A DNA stretch of 64,000 nucleotides, from NCBI GenBank assembly GCA_034401795.1, contig CM067373.1, positions 42,485,142 through 42,549,141 on the forward strand, written 5' to 3'. The notes below the pieces were generated by a model that was given only the letters and a program-made list of their open reading frames with translations, made no database searches and was not told the origin of the DNA. The DNA is from Chaetoderma sp. LZ-2023a (Eukaryota > Mollusca > Caudofoveata > Chaetodermatida > Chaetodermatidae). Of the stretch, positions 24,112 through 35,275 are shown in pieces. Numbering within the stretch: the first letter of the stretch is position 1; the number at the start of each line of letters is the position of its first letter. The position numbers and the translations under genes are program-made.

Positions 24112-25434
24112 GTCTCGCCTGCGAAGCAGAATTCAAGACATAGCTATCACTTTTCTGACGGTGATGGCGGTGGCATCAACATTAAGTTTCTGCGTTTAGC
24201 AAAATTTCTCAGCTTATATTTCAGGAGTGGTTAAGCCTATTGCAACTAAACTTGGATACATGGTTACCTATAATGATAGGAAACAGAATGATAATGTTAG
24301 GGTCACAAGGTCAAGGTCACTGTGGCCTTGATACAGAACTCTGTTATTTCAACATTAAGTTTTTCCAGTATATATTTCAGGATTTGTTAAGCCTATTGCA
24401 ACTAAACTTGGATACATGGTTACTTATAATCATAGGAAGCAGCAGGATGATGTTGAGGTCAGAAGGTCAAAGGTCAATTTGTGTTTAGCAAAACCTTTCA
24501 GCTTATATTTCATGATTGGTTAAGCCTATTGCAACTAAACTTGGATACATGGTTACCTATAATGTTAGGAAGTAGCACGATCATGCTGGGTCACAAGGTC
24601 AAAGGCCAAAGTCACTGTGACCTTGATACAGTACTCTGCTTTTTCAACATTAAGTTTGCTTTTTCAACATTAAGTTTTTGCGTTTATCGAAGCTTCTCAG
24701 CTTATATTTCAGGATCAATTAATAGTATTGCAACTAAACTTGGCTATGTGGTTGCATATACTGTTAGGAAGTAGCATGATGATACTGAGGTCACAAGGGC
24801 AAAGGTCAAGGTCACTGTGACCTTGATACAAAACTGTTTTTTCAATGTTCAGTTTTTACGTTTAGCAAAACCTCTTGGTTTATCTTTCAGGATTGGTTAA
24901 TCCTATTGGAACTAAACTTGGATACATTGTTACCTATAATGTTAGGAAGCAGCATGCTGACACTGAGGTCACAACCTCAAAGGTCAAGGTCATTCTGACC
25001 TGTACAAAACTTGGTTACTTTTCAATGTTAAGGTTTTAGGCTTAGCAAATCTTATCATGTTATATTTCGGGATTGCTTAACCCTAATGAAACACAACTTG
25101 GGTACATTGTTGTTTATGCCAAGCGGATACAGGATGATGACATGGAGGTCAAAGGTCAAGGCCATTCTAATATTGCTATTTGACCTCTGCTTTTTCAACC
25201 TTAAGTTAATCACCAGGTCAAAGGTCAAGCCCATTATAATATTGCTATTTGACCTCTGCTTTTTCAACCTTAAGTTTTTCCATTCAGTAAATCAATTGTA
25301 TTTCAGGATTGGTTAATCCTATTGGAACTAAAATTGAATACATATTTACCTATAATGTTTGGAAGCAGCATATTAACACAGAGGTCACAAGGTCAAAGGT
25401 CAATGCCACTGTGACAAACATAGACAGGCGAGAC
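24112..25434 (+). mobile_element. Nested repeat of ~170-bp units with terminal inverted GTCTCGCCTG
   Basis: The first ten bases, GTCTCGCCTG, and the last ten, CAGGCGAGAC, are perfect inverted repeats. Between them are about seven units that repeat 'cagcttatatttcaggattg', 'gttaagcctattgcaactaa', 'acttggatacatggttacct', 'ggtcaaggtcactgtgacct' and 'caacattaagtttttgcgtt'. Perfect AGGTCAnnnTGACCT sites lie at 24809-24823 and 24987-25001, with one-mismatch versions at 24314-24328 and 24609-24623. No protein is encoded. The transposon class is unknown. Confidence 0.65.
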
Positions 25435-25461
25435 ATTTACTTTCACGGAATTCTTGTTTTA

Positions 25462-25486
25462 TTGTTGTTGTTGTTGTTGTTGTTGT
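25462..25486. repeat. (TTG)n microsatellite
   Basis: About eight TTG triplets just outside the nested element. Confidence 0.9.
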
Positions 25487-25726
25487 GATTGCTTTAGCCG
25501 CTATCTTGAATGACCTAGTTTTCATGAAAGTGACTTCTACAGATTTGCTGAACAGATCAGGCTATTAACATTTTTTCACGGGAAGTTGATACATAAAGGA
25601 ACATGGCCGCTGTGTTCTTGTTATAATTCTGGCCTAGTCCTGGTTCTTCTTATAGTTAATGTCCTTTCTAGTTGAAATGCCTATGTTCCAGATGAGCGAT
25701 ACAGGCCCCCTTGGGCCTCTTGTTCA

Positions 25727-26325
25727 GGAGGGGTTTTTCAGAAGTAGGTGGTTCTCAAGATGAATTGGTTCTCAAGAGGAAGTGGTTTTCAGGTGGAGCT
25801 GGTTTTCAGGAGGTAGTTCTCAGGAGGAGGTGCTTCTCAGGTGGTGGTGGTTCTCAGTTTGTGGTGGTTCTCAGGACGTGGTTCTCAGGAGGTAGTTCTC
25901 AGAAGCTGGTTCTCAGGTGGGTATGGTTATCAGGAGGTGGTTCTCAGAAGGTGGTTCTCAGGTGGTGGTGGTTCTCAGGAGGTGGTTCTCAGGTTGTGGT
26001 GCTTCTCAGGACGTGGTTCTCAGGAGGTAGTTCTCAGGAGCTGGTTCTCAGGTGGTTGTGGTTCTCAGGTGGTTGTGGTTCTCGGGAGCTGGTTCTCGGG
26101 TGTTATCAGGGGGTGGCTCTTAGGAGGTTGTTCTCAGGAGGAGGTGGTTGTCAGGAGGAGGTGGTTCTCAGGTGGTGGTGGTTTCAGGAGTGGTTCTCTG
26201 GAGGTGGTTCTCAGGAGGTATTCTCGGGTGCTGGTTTTCAGGAGTTGTTTCTTAGGAGTAGATTCTCAGGAGAAGAAACAGGAGGAGGTGGTTCTCAGGA
26301 GGTGGTTCTCGGAAGGTAGTTCGGC
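25727..26325 (+). repeat. 15-bp tandem array, right part
   Basis: Diverged GGAGGTGGTTCTCAG units with GGTGGTGGTTCTCAG variants, in the same orientation as 22428-23040. The open frames 25711-26319 and 25841-26467 are products of the period. Confidence 0.85.
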
Positions 26326-26329
26326 TAAA

Positions 26330-26520
26330 AGAAACTTCTGCAGTGGAATTGAGGAATGTCAATTTTCAGACCAAGAGAAAATTATTTTTTTAATTTTGTC
26401 ATTGGAATGCCTGGCTCTACAATTGAGCCAGTCATTGCAATGGTACACTTTTAAAGTTTTATCCTAGCCTGCAAATGGACATTTTTCAAAGCCACCGCAC
26501 AAACCATTTTGGCTGTTTTT
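26330..26520. mobile_element. MITE family A, degenerate
   Basis: Contains CAGACCAAGAGAAAATTATT, apex GGCTCTACAATTGAGCC and 'CCTGCAAATGGACATTTTTC'. It lies immediately after the 15-bp array. Terminal CCC/GGG ends are not clear. Confidence 0.6.
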
Positions 26521-27448
26521 ATTAAGGATAAGCTATATCACTCCACCTTACCAGTAAAGTGGTCATCTGATATCAAACGCATGGTGAAACGTACCATGGC
26601 AGAAAGCGTGTCTTGGTTCTCACATCTCTAAGTGCAGATCAAGAGGCTTTCACATGTAGTCTAAAGCCAGCACCATCATTAGCGAAGACATACATTTCCG
26701 CACTATAATATTTATCAAAGTTGTACATCTGCATGAGTGTTTTAGACATAATTTGATTATAAGTAAATATGAAAGTGTGCTTAGCAGAAATATTTATTTT
26801 ACCCAGATCTTCTTTCCTGAAATGTAACATTGTGACCTTCGATTCACTACAATGCTATATAGTTTGGCAGACAAATTGAGAAATTTGGTCCAACTTTAAA
26901 CACAATAGATTTTTGCAGCTTATGTATCTTTGAACCCTCCCTGTCAAGAATCTGAGTGATGCCAAGCTGACGACAGTGAGCATTTTGAAAAAATTAACCA
27001 TTTCCATCGGCAATAATTGCTAAAATTAAAAATTACAAAAAGTCAAATATTCCAGGATGTAGATGAGCCATTTTCACAATTTTGCTGACTGAACATTTGG
27101 TTTAGAGCATGCCCTATCGAATGAGTTCATGGCCTTGAGGTTTGAAGGTCAATTCCATTGGCAAAAATATGTCATCCTTTGTAAAAAATGAATTTATTTA
27201 AATTCCAATAAAATTGTGATTTTTATGATGCCAGAAGCATGGCCAATGTAAGTTGATGCTCTCTGGTTGTTCTTTTCTGTCTGGTGTCACGGGTATTGTC
27301 ATTGGTCCTGTACGGCATATATCTGTCGAAAATCAAGCATATGCCAGATTCTTTCACCTTTCTGAGTGCCCAAGCCATGGTATTGTCTACCTAATTCTGA
27401 ACTTTTCCATTTGTAGGGTAATGGATCACCCAGTGCGTAGATGATCCA
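26521..27448. other. Unannotated stretch
   Basis: No convincing gene. It may include 3' remnants of the minus-strand pseudogene that follows, but I cannot align any segment with confidence. Confidence 0.4.
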
Positions 27449-29720
27449 TCAGTGATATGGCTCGAGTCCTGAACCCTGATGCATCATTTGAATCTTTACT
27501 TGCAGCTGCCGCTCTGATGTTGGTGTTGTCTTAGTCACTGTGAAGTCACATGAACTGTCAACCATTGCCATTGAAACTGGTGTTAAATCATACTTCAAGC
27601 GGTCCTCTAGAACCACCTCCTTTGCAGACGCATGCAATCCAATGTTCCAAGAGTAAATGATATTGATGTCATACACTTTCACTGCAGCAAGACTAATGTG
27701 TCTCTTTACCAACTGCATTGTCTTGACTTCATTACTTATGGGAGCATTGAATCCATTCGGCCAAGAGAGCTCATGCGTTCATAATAATAATAATGATGAT
27801 GATGACTGTATTCTGTGGCTGTAGTAGTAGAAACACTGTACGAGCTGCAAGCGGCAATCAGTCCTTCTTTGCCTTTGACCACAGTGTCTTGTCCTCGGCC
27901 AAGATCTTTAACTTCCTCTGGTCCCTTGATCTGAATATACTGAGTCCCGTTTTCTTGTGCGAGTCCTGCTTTCTTGTGCTCACTTCGCAACTTGCCTTAA
28001 CCCTAGGCACTCTAATGTCAATATTCTATCTTTTGCTGCATCAATAGCAAAGAAACTGGTCTGCATTTTTCAACAATTTTGGTGGAAGATGTTGCTGTCT
28101 ACGACAGCACCATCTCCCACCAAATTTGTTGAAAAATGAACACAAGTTCATCTTTTAATTTAATTTGAAAATTTAAAAGTTTTGACCCCAGAGTGGTAAG
28201 GGTTAACAGAATTATGCAATGATGTCCTCTCCTGGCTTTATATTTACTGGCTGTCATTAGGGCGAATTCCAAAAGCTCCAATGCGTGTGTGTCTTCTGTC
28301 ATCCTTAGCACATGGCCAGACATGGAAACCTTTGTGGGGTGACATTTATGGACAGCGGCGATGGATTACATATTGTGTATAGTGCACCGTTGGAAATTAT
28401 GCTGCTGGTCATCGGTGTCCAGTGATAGTATGTATGTGGTTGCGGGGGCAGCCATCAAGTTTGTCTAGAGCTGCCTATGGAGCTGCCCAGCTGTTACCAT
28501 TGTACAGCATCAAGGAAATACAGGTTGCATCAAGGATATACGGGAAGACTTGAATTTATCTATGTTTCCCATGATGCAGCAATGTCAGCAGTACTACAGA
28601 ACAATGAGCCCAGAATTTTGCATTCATAATGCACTCACAAATTTGCAGAACTCTGTCAGCATTGACGTCATCTTGTGAGATTTTACAATTCACTATGCTG
28701 AGAATGCCCTCTGCATTATGATATGCACTGCCCAATAGATTGCTTGACTCTTCAAGCCTGTGCTGGGAGTTTTGCCCAGTTCTTTGCATCTGATAACATA
28801 TGTAACTTCATTTCCTCTTTGTGGAGGGTTTCCATCGACGTCTCATGCTGGGTCATATCTCATTCTGTATGCGCCCACAAATGTGCAGCATCAAAGCCTA
28901 GATTTTCTTTTTATTGTGTTTGGTTGTGATGACAAGAAGACCACCACAGGGACCTATGCTATTCCTCGGAAAGGCGGTTTCAATCATCATATCTGTCCAC
29001 ATCAAATTCCAGGTTCAAGAGAGATGCCGAGTCACACGTTCGTCTTCAAGAAATTGCCTACAGATTTCATCAGAAATATGGGATCATAAGACTCATTGCA
29101 CGTAGGTGTAATGGCCAGTTTGCTTCCTTTTCAGATCTGCAGAATAGTATCATGAGGACGTCTAGTTTAGGGAGATCATCTGGCTATTCTGTTTTTCGCA
29201 TGAGACTCCAAACATAACACCAAGTCATCCTCATCACAGGCTTCCTGGACAATATCCTGTGTAACTGCTTCTTTGAGAAATATCAAGGCGTGGATATTCT
29301 GAGGACACGTCTTACCTGCCAACATATGTTCAACACCACCAAAACCACAGGTCACCTTTCATCAGCGTTCAATAAAGCTCACGAGGAAGTGCATTCCACC
29401 AAGACATAATAACAATGTTGCTGAATCTGTCAGGTTGTGCCCAAGATATTTTGACAACAATCTTATACAGCTGTTGGATATACGTAAGCACTATGATATC
29501 CTACCCCACATGCTTTGTTATTCTCTCCGTTTCTACCATGGCTGTCAGCATTGTATCACGTTCTGATAGCTTCATGTCAATACCGGGTGTCTAAGGGAGC
29601 AAAGTAATTTTCAATGCAGGACTTTCTTCTCTGCCCATACAATTGTCGAAGCTATTCCACTCTGGACACTAGGTCGCCTCACTGGCATCTGCTAGGATGA
29701 AGAAGTCCTTTGCTTTAGCC
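27449..29720 (-). pseudogene. Decayed protein-coding sequence, widespread invertebrate 'hypothetical protein' family
   Basis: Read on the minus strand, several consecutive blocks in different frames look like one broken protein. In 5' to 3' order they are WNSFDNCMGREESPALKITL (about 29680-29610), QLYKIVVKISWAQPDRF (about 29475-29420), LGGMHFLVSFIE (about 29415-29370), CGFGGVEHMLAGKTCPQN (about 29350-29290), NWPLHLRAM followed by PYF (about 29135-29085), then VNADRVLQICECIMNAKFW near 28660-28600 and a block at 27449-27718. Frameshifts and stops separate the blocks, so it is non-functional. From memory, I know the order 'ITWA.PDRF', 'LGGMHFL', 'FGGV..ML.GK..PQN' and 'W.LHLRA' from large families of uncharacterised proteins in corals, molluscs and other invertebrates. 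These may belong to a mobile element. I cannot assign a function. Remnants may extend upstream to about 31000. Confidence 0.5.
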
Positions 29721-31100
29721 CTTCTTTTGGCCAGGACCCTCAGCATAAGTACACAACACACCAAATTGGCATCATTTTTGGATTGTTGATAGAGTGCCAA
29801 GCATGATCAGAAGCAGAGTTGGGAATTTCATATACACGCCTGTGATCACATTGCACAGCATTAGAAGCATGTCTTATGCATGTCTGCAGTGTACTTAAGA
29901 AGGCAAGCACGGCGGCGTCACTTGCATACGCTATACCCGCCTTGATCCTGCACTGATAGATATTCCTCTTTAAGGGAAGTGATTTACATTCTTGGTGTAT
30001 ATGCTTTGCAAGCCTACTGATGGAATGTTCAATAGTACCCTTATCCTCTTAAGATACCCACTTTGAAGTCTTCATGAGTTCTACTGCAAAACCCTAGAAG
30101 ACTTGCACAGCTTGCTGCTCTGGGAGACTCACCCTCATCCTCTCGAGATACCCACTTTAAAGTCGTCATAAGTTCTACTACAAAACCCTAGAAGACTTGC
30201 ACGGCTTGCTACTCTGACAGAAGATCTTCGGCGAAGTGGTTTCACAAATCAGAGATCACTGTCCTAGAAATAAAATTTTACCAAAATTGTTGTATAGTTC
30301 ATAAGTATTGATCAAATTTCTGATTTGCATTCTATCGTCATTTATAGCGTTTACAGGTTTATAGAATTCTTTATCCTGGGTTTCGCTGGTACATGAAGCT
30401 ACTAATTGGGAAGCCGTTAGAGCCATAAATATTGCTCTCCCGACATAATGGTAACGTTCATCGTCACTTCATCCGCTGCTTCCAAGTCACTAAAAGCTCC
30501 CTCTACTTGCAAGCAGACATCATCAGGCAATCTATCTCCTCATGAATGGTATGTGTCTATGATAATCTCTGAATGATTTCTGTGCACTGCATTTGGCTGT
30601 TCAATGCAGCCACAACACGTCTTCATGGAGCGGTATTTTTCTTTTCCTTTTCAAGTTCACAAATTTCACTACAGAAGGTGAAAGTCAAATACTTTTAATA
30701 ATCAGATTTCTTCAGCCTTTTCGCTTCGCGATTGGATGAGTATGCAGAGCCAGCCATCTTACGCAATCTTTCACATTGATGTATATGTTTCTATGGCACT
30801 TCGTGCTAAAGTTTGGATCTGTAGGCAGTTCTGCCATATCCAGCCAGCAGTTGTGCTCTAAGCATTGATTTCAGGAGATCGTAACGTAATGGCATTAATG
30901 TGGGAAAGGTGTATTATCAGCACACAATGAGACTCATCCACTCCAGGACCCATTTCACTTACCTGATGAGCACCAACCATCTGAAACAGTTCATGGAGTT
31001 GATGAGTCAGATTGGTGTGTGAATAATCCTTTAGTCATAGTGCCATACTACATTGTGACTATATTCACCACAATGTGATTCCAATAAACTTCTGTGAACA
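29721..31100. other. Possible 5' continuation of the minus-strand pseudogene, with local duplication
   Basis: No open frame is supported. About 80 bp containing 'acccactttgaagtcttcat' and 'aaccctagaagacttgcaca' is duplicated directly (about 30044-30121 and 30134-30217, roughly 90% alike by eye). The base composition is higher in GC than in flanking intron, consistent with old coding sequence. Confidence 0.35.
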
Positions 31101-31789
31101 TTTAGGCTATTCAACAGTTGAATATTTTAAATTTAATTCAAGTCAAATTAATTTCCAAATAATATCCAATCAAATAGTTCTAACAGTATACAGAATTTGC
31201 TGAACAGGTTCAACTGCATTGGATTTATTGGCAATAGAATCTGATGTCAAATGTGATGTCAGCTGTGGTTTCAGATGTGGTGTCGGATGCGATGTCAAAT
31301 GTGATAATGTCAGATATGATGCCAGTGTTTTAGAGACATCTAACATCTAGTTTTACACGCTTATTTGAATGGTAACTGGTAGCTGGTGACTCGGGTCAGA
31401 TGACAAGATAAATGAAATACATATATTCATAGAAGTTAGTAACATGTACTGCACACCTACATGAACCTGTTATCTGTCAATCAAATTCTAACACATCACT
31501 TGACATAATACTCCGGTTGTAATTACTAGGAATAATATATGAGAAATGCTTTATACATTGAAGATGTAAGGTAAGATAAGAGAAATGTATTTTTTTGTGG
31601 ATTTAGAGGAGTTGAAAGTGAATGGACCACTTGAGGATACTTGAGAAAGCTAGTACATTTTAACATGTTTTTCCCCTGTAGCCTGCATTATCAGGGGTAT
31701 TTCCATCATATCACTGACACATGTACAGCCTCACTGTTAGACTGAACCAGAAATGATTTTGGTAGAAAAGCCACAATTTTTGAGAGCAT

Positions 31790-32645
31790 AATAATGCACA
31801 AGTATTCTGTTGACATGATAATCAGATGTTCCACAAGATGAGTCGCAGTTCTTGATGCCATAATACACAATTATTGATGACATAACACAATTCCTGATGA
31901 CATATGCACAATTCTTGATGACATAATGCACAATTCCTGATGACAGAACACTCAATTCCTGATGACATAATACACTACACAATAGCTGATAACATAATGC
32001 ACAATTCCTGATGACATTATACACAATTTCTGATGACATAATGCACAATTATTGATGACATATGTACAATCTTTGATGACATATTACACAACATCATAAT
32101 GACATAAAGCACAATTCTTGATGACATAATACACAATTCTTGATGACATGATGCACAATTCTTGATGAGAAGATGCACAATTCTTGATGACATGGTGCAC
32201 AATTCTTGATGACAAGATGTACAATTCTTAATGGGAAGATGCACAGTTCTTGATGACAAGTTGCACACATCTTGATGACATGGTGCACAATTCTTGATGA
32301 CATAATGCACAATTCTTGATGACATGGTGCACAACTCTTGATGAAGATGATGCACAATTCTTGATGACATGGTGCACAATTTTTGATGACAAGATGCACA
32401 GTTCTTAATGACATAATCCACACTCCTTGATGACATGATGGACAATTCTGGATGACATGATGCACAATTCTTCATGTCAAGGTGCACAACTCTTGATTAC
32501 ATATGCACTATCCTTAATGACATGGCTTGATGACATGATGCACAACTCTTGATGACATGGTGCACACTTCTTGATGACATAATGCACAATTCTTGATGAT
32601 AGGATGCACAATTCTTGATGACATGGTGCACAAGTCTTGAGAACA
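31790..32645. repeat. 22-bp minisatellite
   Basis: About 36 copies of CACAATTCTTGATGACATAA plus TG, with ATAATG/ATGGTG/AAGATG variants. The left edge is the most degenerate. Three minus-strand frames (32017-32487, 32094-32465 and 32497-32700) are open only because the unit has no stop in those phases. The array ends 131 bp before the first RAD51B exon. Confidence 0.93.
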
Positions 32646-32776
32646 CAAGGCACAGCAAACTGATGATATCAGGCAAATTAAAAAGGGATAATATTAACAA
32701 AAAGTCATAAAATATAGTACTGTAATTTTGAATTAAATGAAGTTATACCACTGTTATTTAATTTGTTTGTTTACAG

Positions 32777-32840
32777 ATTGTGGTGACCAATCAAATAACA
32801 ACTCATTTTTCCTCATCTTTGAGCATCCCTGAAGCCAGAG
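32777..32840 (+). CDS. RAD51B: RAD51B homologue, internal exon (L2-region)
   Basis: The exon is preceded by a pyrimidine-rich acceptor ending TTTACAG and followed by the donor GTAATA. It encodes IVVTNQITTHFSSSLSIPEA and R, plus one base of the next codon. TNQITTH matches the conserved segment after the Walker B strand in RAD51 paralogs (human RAD51B has ILTNQITTHLSGAL by recall), next to the L2 DNA-binding loop. RAD51B acts in the nucleus in the RAD51B-RAD51C-RAD51D-XRCC2 complex, which supports RAD51 filament assembly in homologous recombination. The 64-bp length leaves phase 1, which fits the next exon exactly. The preceding exon, with the Walker B motif and LAEEF-like segment, was not found upstream. 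Confidence 0.85.
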
Positions 32841-33435
32841 GTAATATTTGACTGAATTCTGTGTGTGTGTCTAATTAGCTCCGTGAAGTTGTAATGCCAA
32901 ACTGCTCGAGGGCCACGTGACTAGTGAACCACCATCTTGTGGCCTCTAATGTCATGTGCTATGATGTGTGACCTGTATTAAAGGAAATCACAAGACCCCC
33001 CCCCTATACTACTTTATATAAAATTAATCTAGAGGCTATCGTTTTTTATAACGTTATAGGTTGAATGTTTTTCTCGCTGTCATCCAACAGCACTATTGCA
33101 GTAATGTTGCGAATTGCGTTTTATCAGGGGTTTCTCGCCAGCGTTATCGTGGTCTTTTTCGGACGGGATTCAACCTATGACATCATAGGTTGAATTAACT
33201 CGCAGAAAATTAGAGCAACATAGCTCTATTTAACGCAATTTTAATCGGATTTATAATTAAATGTACCAGGAAATTTGTACACAGTAGATTAAATATGGGC
33301 TCTACAATAAAACTACATGATTTATGTAATCTATGGTGACACTTGTTGTGTTCCCCTTTAAGTGACCACCTCAATAGTAACCATGTATCAGTGTATCGCT
33401 TTAATAAGACAGGCTTTAATAAGACAGGCTTGATT

Positions 33436-33660
33436 CCAACAACTTTCAGTCAGATTGTTTTCAAAATATTTAGCAGATCCCGAGTTATTGCCCATTGAAA
33501 ATATTCTCCAGTGACTTGCAGAAGTCTGACAGTTAAAATATATCATGCTCGGTTTCAATGGGCAATAACTCTGGACCAGCTGAATATTTTAAAAACAATT
33601 TGCCTGAAAGTTATTGGTAACTTAGCCACGACCAAGATTGGTTTCTAAATGGTCAGCAGA
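33436..33660. mobile_element. Family D hairpin pair (defining entry)
   Basis: Family D resembles family C but has the apex GTTGGTGGCTTAGCCACCAAC, arms CTTTCAGTCAAATTGTTTTC, and tails containing 'CAGCATATCCAGAGTTATTG' and 'CCCATTGAAA'. Here two diverged halves face each other around 33540: ATTTAGCAGATCCCGAGTTA on the left and AACTCTGGACCAGCTGAATA on the right. Confidence 0.55.
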
Positions 33661-33861
33661 TCTAGAGTTAAACCCCATGGAACTTAACAGTACAACAGTT
33701 TAATTAAAAAAGTGATTGCTGCCAAATTTCAATCAGATAGTTTTAACCCTCTAATGGTCAAATTTCATCAAGATAATCAAAGTATTTACTTATTGAATGT
33801 CTATTTGCATATGTTAACACTTTCACTGACAAATCACCGAAAAAATTATAAAACTTAATCT

Positions 33862-33940
33862 GTAGAATATTTTGAAATTAATTTAACTGGAAGACGCAGC
33901 AAAGGGTTCCAGTCATATTAATTTCAAAATATTCAACCGT
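33862..33940. mobile_element. Palindromic element, family C, apex deleted
   Basis: Arms GAATATTTTGAAATTAATTT and ATATTAATTTCAAAATATTC surround AACTGGAAGACGCAGCAAAG. The GCTGCC half of the apex is missing. A further half copy lies at about 34250-34300. Confidence 0.6.
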
Positions 33941-34460
33941 TTTCCTGTATGCTTGCCTTGAAAATGTGGTATTGGGATTTCATCGATGAAAGGGTTAATG
34001 ATGATTAATCCTATGAAGTTTTAAGCCAATAGAGAGAACAGATATGTGATTCACACAACATTTTCAAGTCAAATTGATTTCAAAATATACAACACCTTAC
34101 CTGTACTGTATGCCTGCTCTTTAAACCTGTTTATATATATATATATATTTTAGAATTTAAATTTTTGCATTGTTTCCATATCACTTAGATATTAACCATT
34201 TCAATGTCAAATCCAGGAAAAGAAGCTTTTTTACGACGTATAGCATATTCTGTTGAATATTTTGAAATTAATATGACTGGAAACAATTGTCAACTCTAAG
34301 CCAGCAATGGTTTAGTTTGCACTAAAATAATGAATTTTGTATACATTCTATTAATGGAATAATCCCTTAGTACCTAAGTTTGAGCTAAATTCCTGAGTTG
34401 TCCCCCTTTCATCACACGTTGTTTGGCTGATTGTCAATTCTCAACTTGAGATATCCTTTG

Positions 34461-34540
34461 TGGTGTATGGGTACTTTTGAAGGTGTATGGGTACTTTTGA
34501 AGGTGTATGGGTACTTTTGAAGGTGTATGGGTACTTTTGA
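34461..34540. repeat. 20-bp tandem repeat, four copies
   Basis: Four consecutive near-identical copies of AGGTGTATGGGTACTTTTGA. Confidence 0.97.
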
Positions 34541-34552
34541 ACTTCTAATTAA

Positions 34553-34780
34553 CCCCTTGACACTTAAACTGGCCAAAAGCCACTTCTGCAGTGGTCAGGA
34601 GAAAGAACTATTTACATACCATAAGAAGACTTTGAAAATTTACCACTGAAATGACTGGCTCTATGACCGATTCAGTCATTCCAGTGTTAAATTTTCAAAA
34701 CTAGTCTTCTCTTGGTCTGCAAATGGACATTTTCTATCAGAAAATTTAGATTTTCTTGAGCAAATTCGGGTTTTAAAGGG
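34553..34780. mobile_element. MITE family A (first of a head-to-tail pair)
   Basis: Flanked by TTAA at 34549-34552. The right end TTAAAGGG abuts TTAG at 34781-34784, which also serves as the left flank of the next copy. The right arm is intact, and the apex GGCTCTATGACCGATTC is slightly damaged. Confidence 0.8.
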
Positions 34781-34784
34781 TTAG

Positions 34785-34991
34785 CCCTTTAACCCTCAAA
34801 TTTATTCAAGAAAATTTCAATTTTCTCATAGAAAATGTCCATTTGCAGACCAAGAGAAGACTAGTTTTGAAAATTTAACACTGGAATCGCTGGCTCGATT
34901 ATCATTGCAGTGGTAAACTTTAAAAAATAGTCTTCTTGGTCTGCAAATGGGCATTTCTCAAGACCATTGCAGAAGCTTGAGTGTTAAAGGG
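34785..34991. mobile_element. MITE family A (second of a head-to-tail pair)
   Basis: Left end CCCTTTAACCCTCAAATTTA, right end GTGTTAAAGGG, then TTAA at 34992-34995. The apex is partly deleted (GGCTCGATTATCATTGCAG). Confidence 0.8.
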
Positions 34992-35156
34992 TTAAATCTC
35001 CCCAGGGCTGGAATACATCCTAGTCCTGTGTAATATAAAAATTATTGGCAAAATTTCAATTCTTCAAATTACAAATTTGAGAATGACATACTCTCTGAGG
35101 CTATAAAATTCTAATATATTATCCATATCATGTATGTCTGTGTGTTATTCCTCCAG

Positions 35157-35275
35157 GCGAGAAAGCATGTGACACTGATAGTGGCGGATATGTGACGACT
35201 GCTCTTGGTAATACATGGAGTCACAGTGTCAACACCCGCCTTATCCTACAGTATCTTAATGGCCCTTATAGACAG
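35157..35275 (+). CDS. RAD51B: RAD51B homologue, internal exon (ATPase core C-terminal strand)
   Basis: The acceptor ends TTATTCCTCCAG and the donor is GTCAGT. The first two bases complete a glycine codon begun in the previous exon. The exon then encodes EKACDTDSGGYVTT followed by ALGNTWSHSVNTRLILQYL, NGPYRQ and ends in phase 0. ALGNTWSHSVNTRLILQYL is, by recall, essentially identical to human RAD51B residues and differs from RAD51, DMC1, RAD51C, RAD51D and XRCC2/3. This is the main reason for choosing this paralog. The stretch between TNQITTH and ALGNTW is shorter than in human, so the variable linker here is compact. The exon is intact, with no stops. Confidence 0.93.

Larger units (their letters stand above)
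23047..25724 (+). mobile_element. Dispersed repeat, family E, inserted in the 15-bp array
   Basis: The head GGCCATGTGAGCTTATGCTG and tail TTGGGCCTCTTG match the family E ends. The left part contains an internal tandem duplication with an offset of about 590 bp: 'agccgaaattggttttgtat' occurs at 23491 and again at about 24084. It is flanked on both sides by the same 15-bp array, so it most likely inserted into it. A second repeat at 24112-25434 is nested inside. The frames here contain no recognisable domain. Confidence 0.6.
32841..35156 (+). other. RAD51B intron
   Basis: An intron of 2316 bp with GT and AG ends. It contains family C and D palindromes, a 20-bp array and two family A MITEs, listed separately. 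A perfect inverted repeat of 12-bp arms (TTCAACCTATGA..TCATAGGTTGAA) is at 33169-33194. Confidence 0.8.

Noticed and set aside
26540..26640. Plus-strand segment KLYHSTLPVKWSSDIKR as a copia-type or other retroelement remnant
   Set aside because: Only about 30 residues, no second motif, and the alignment to any family is unconvincing.
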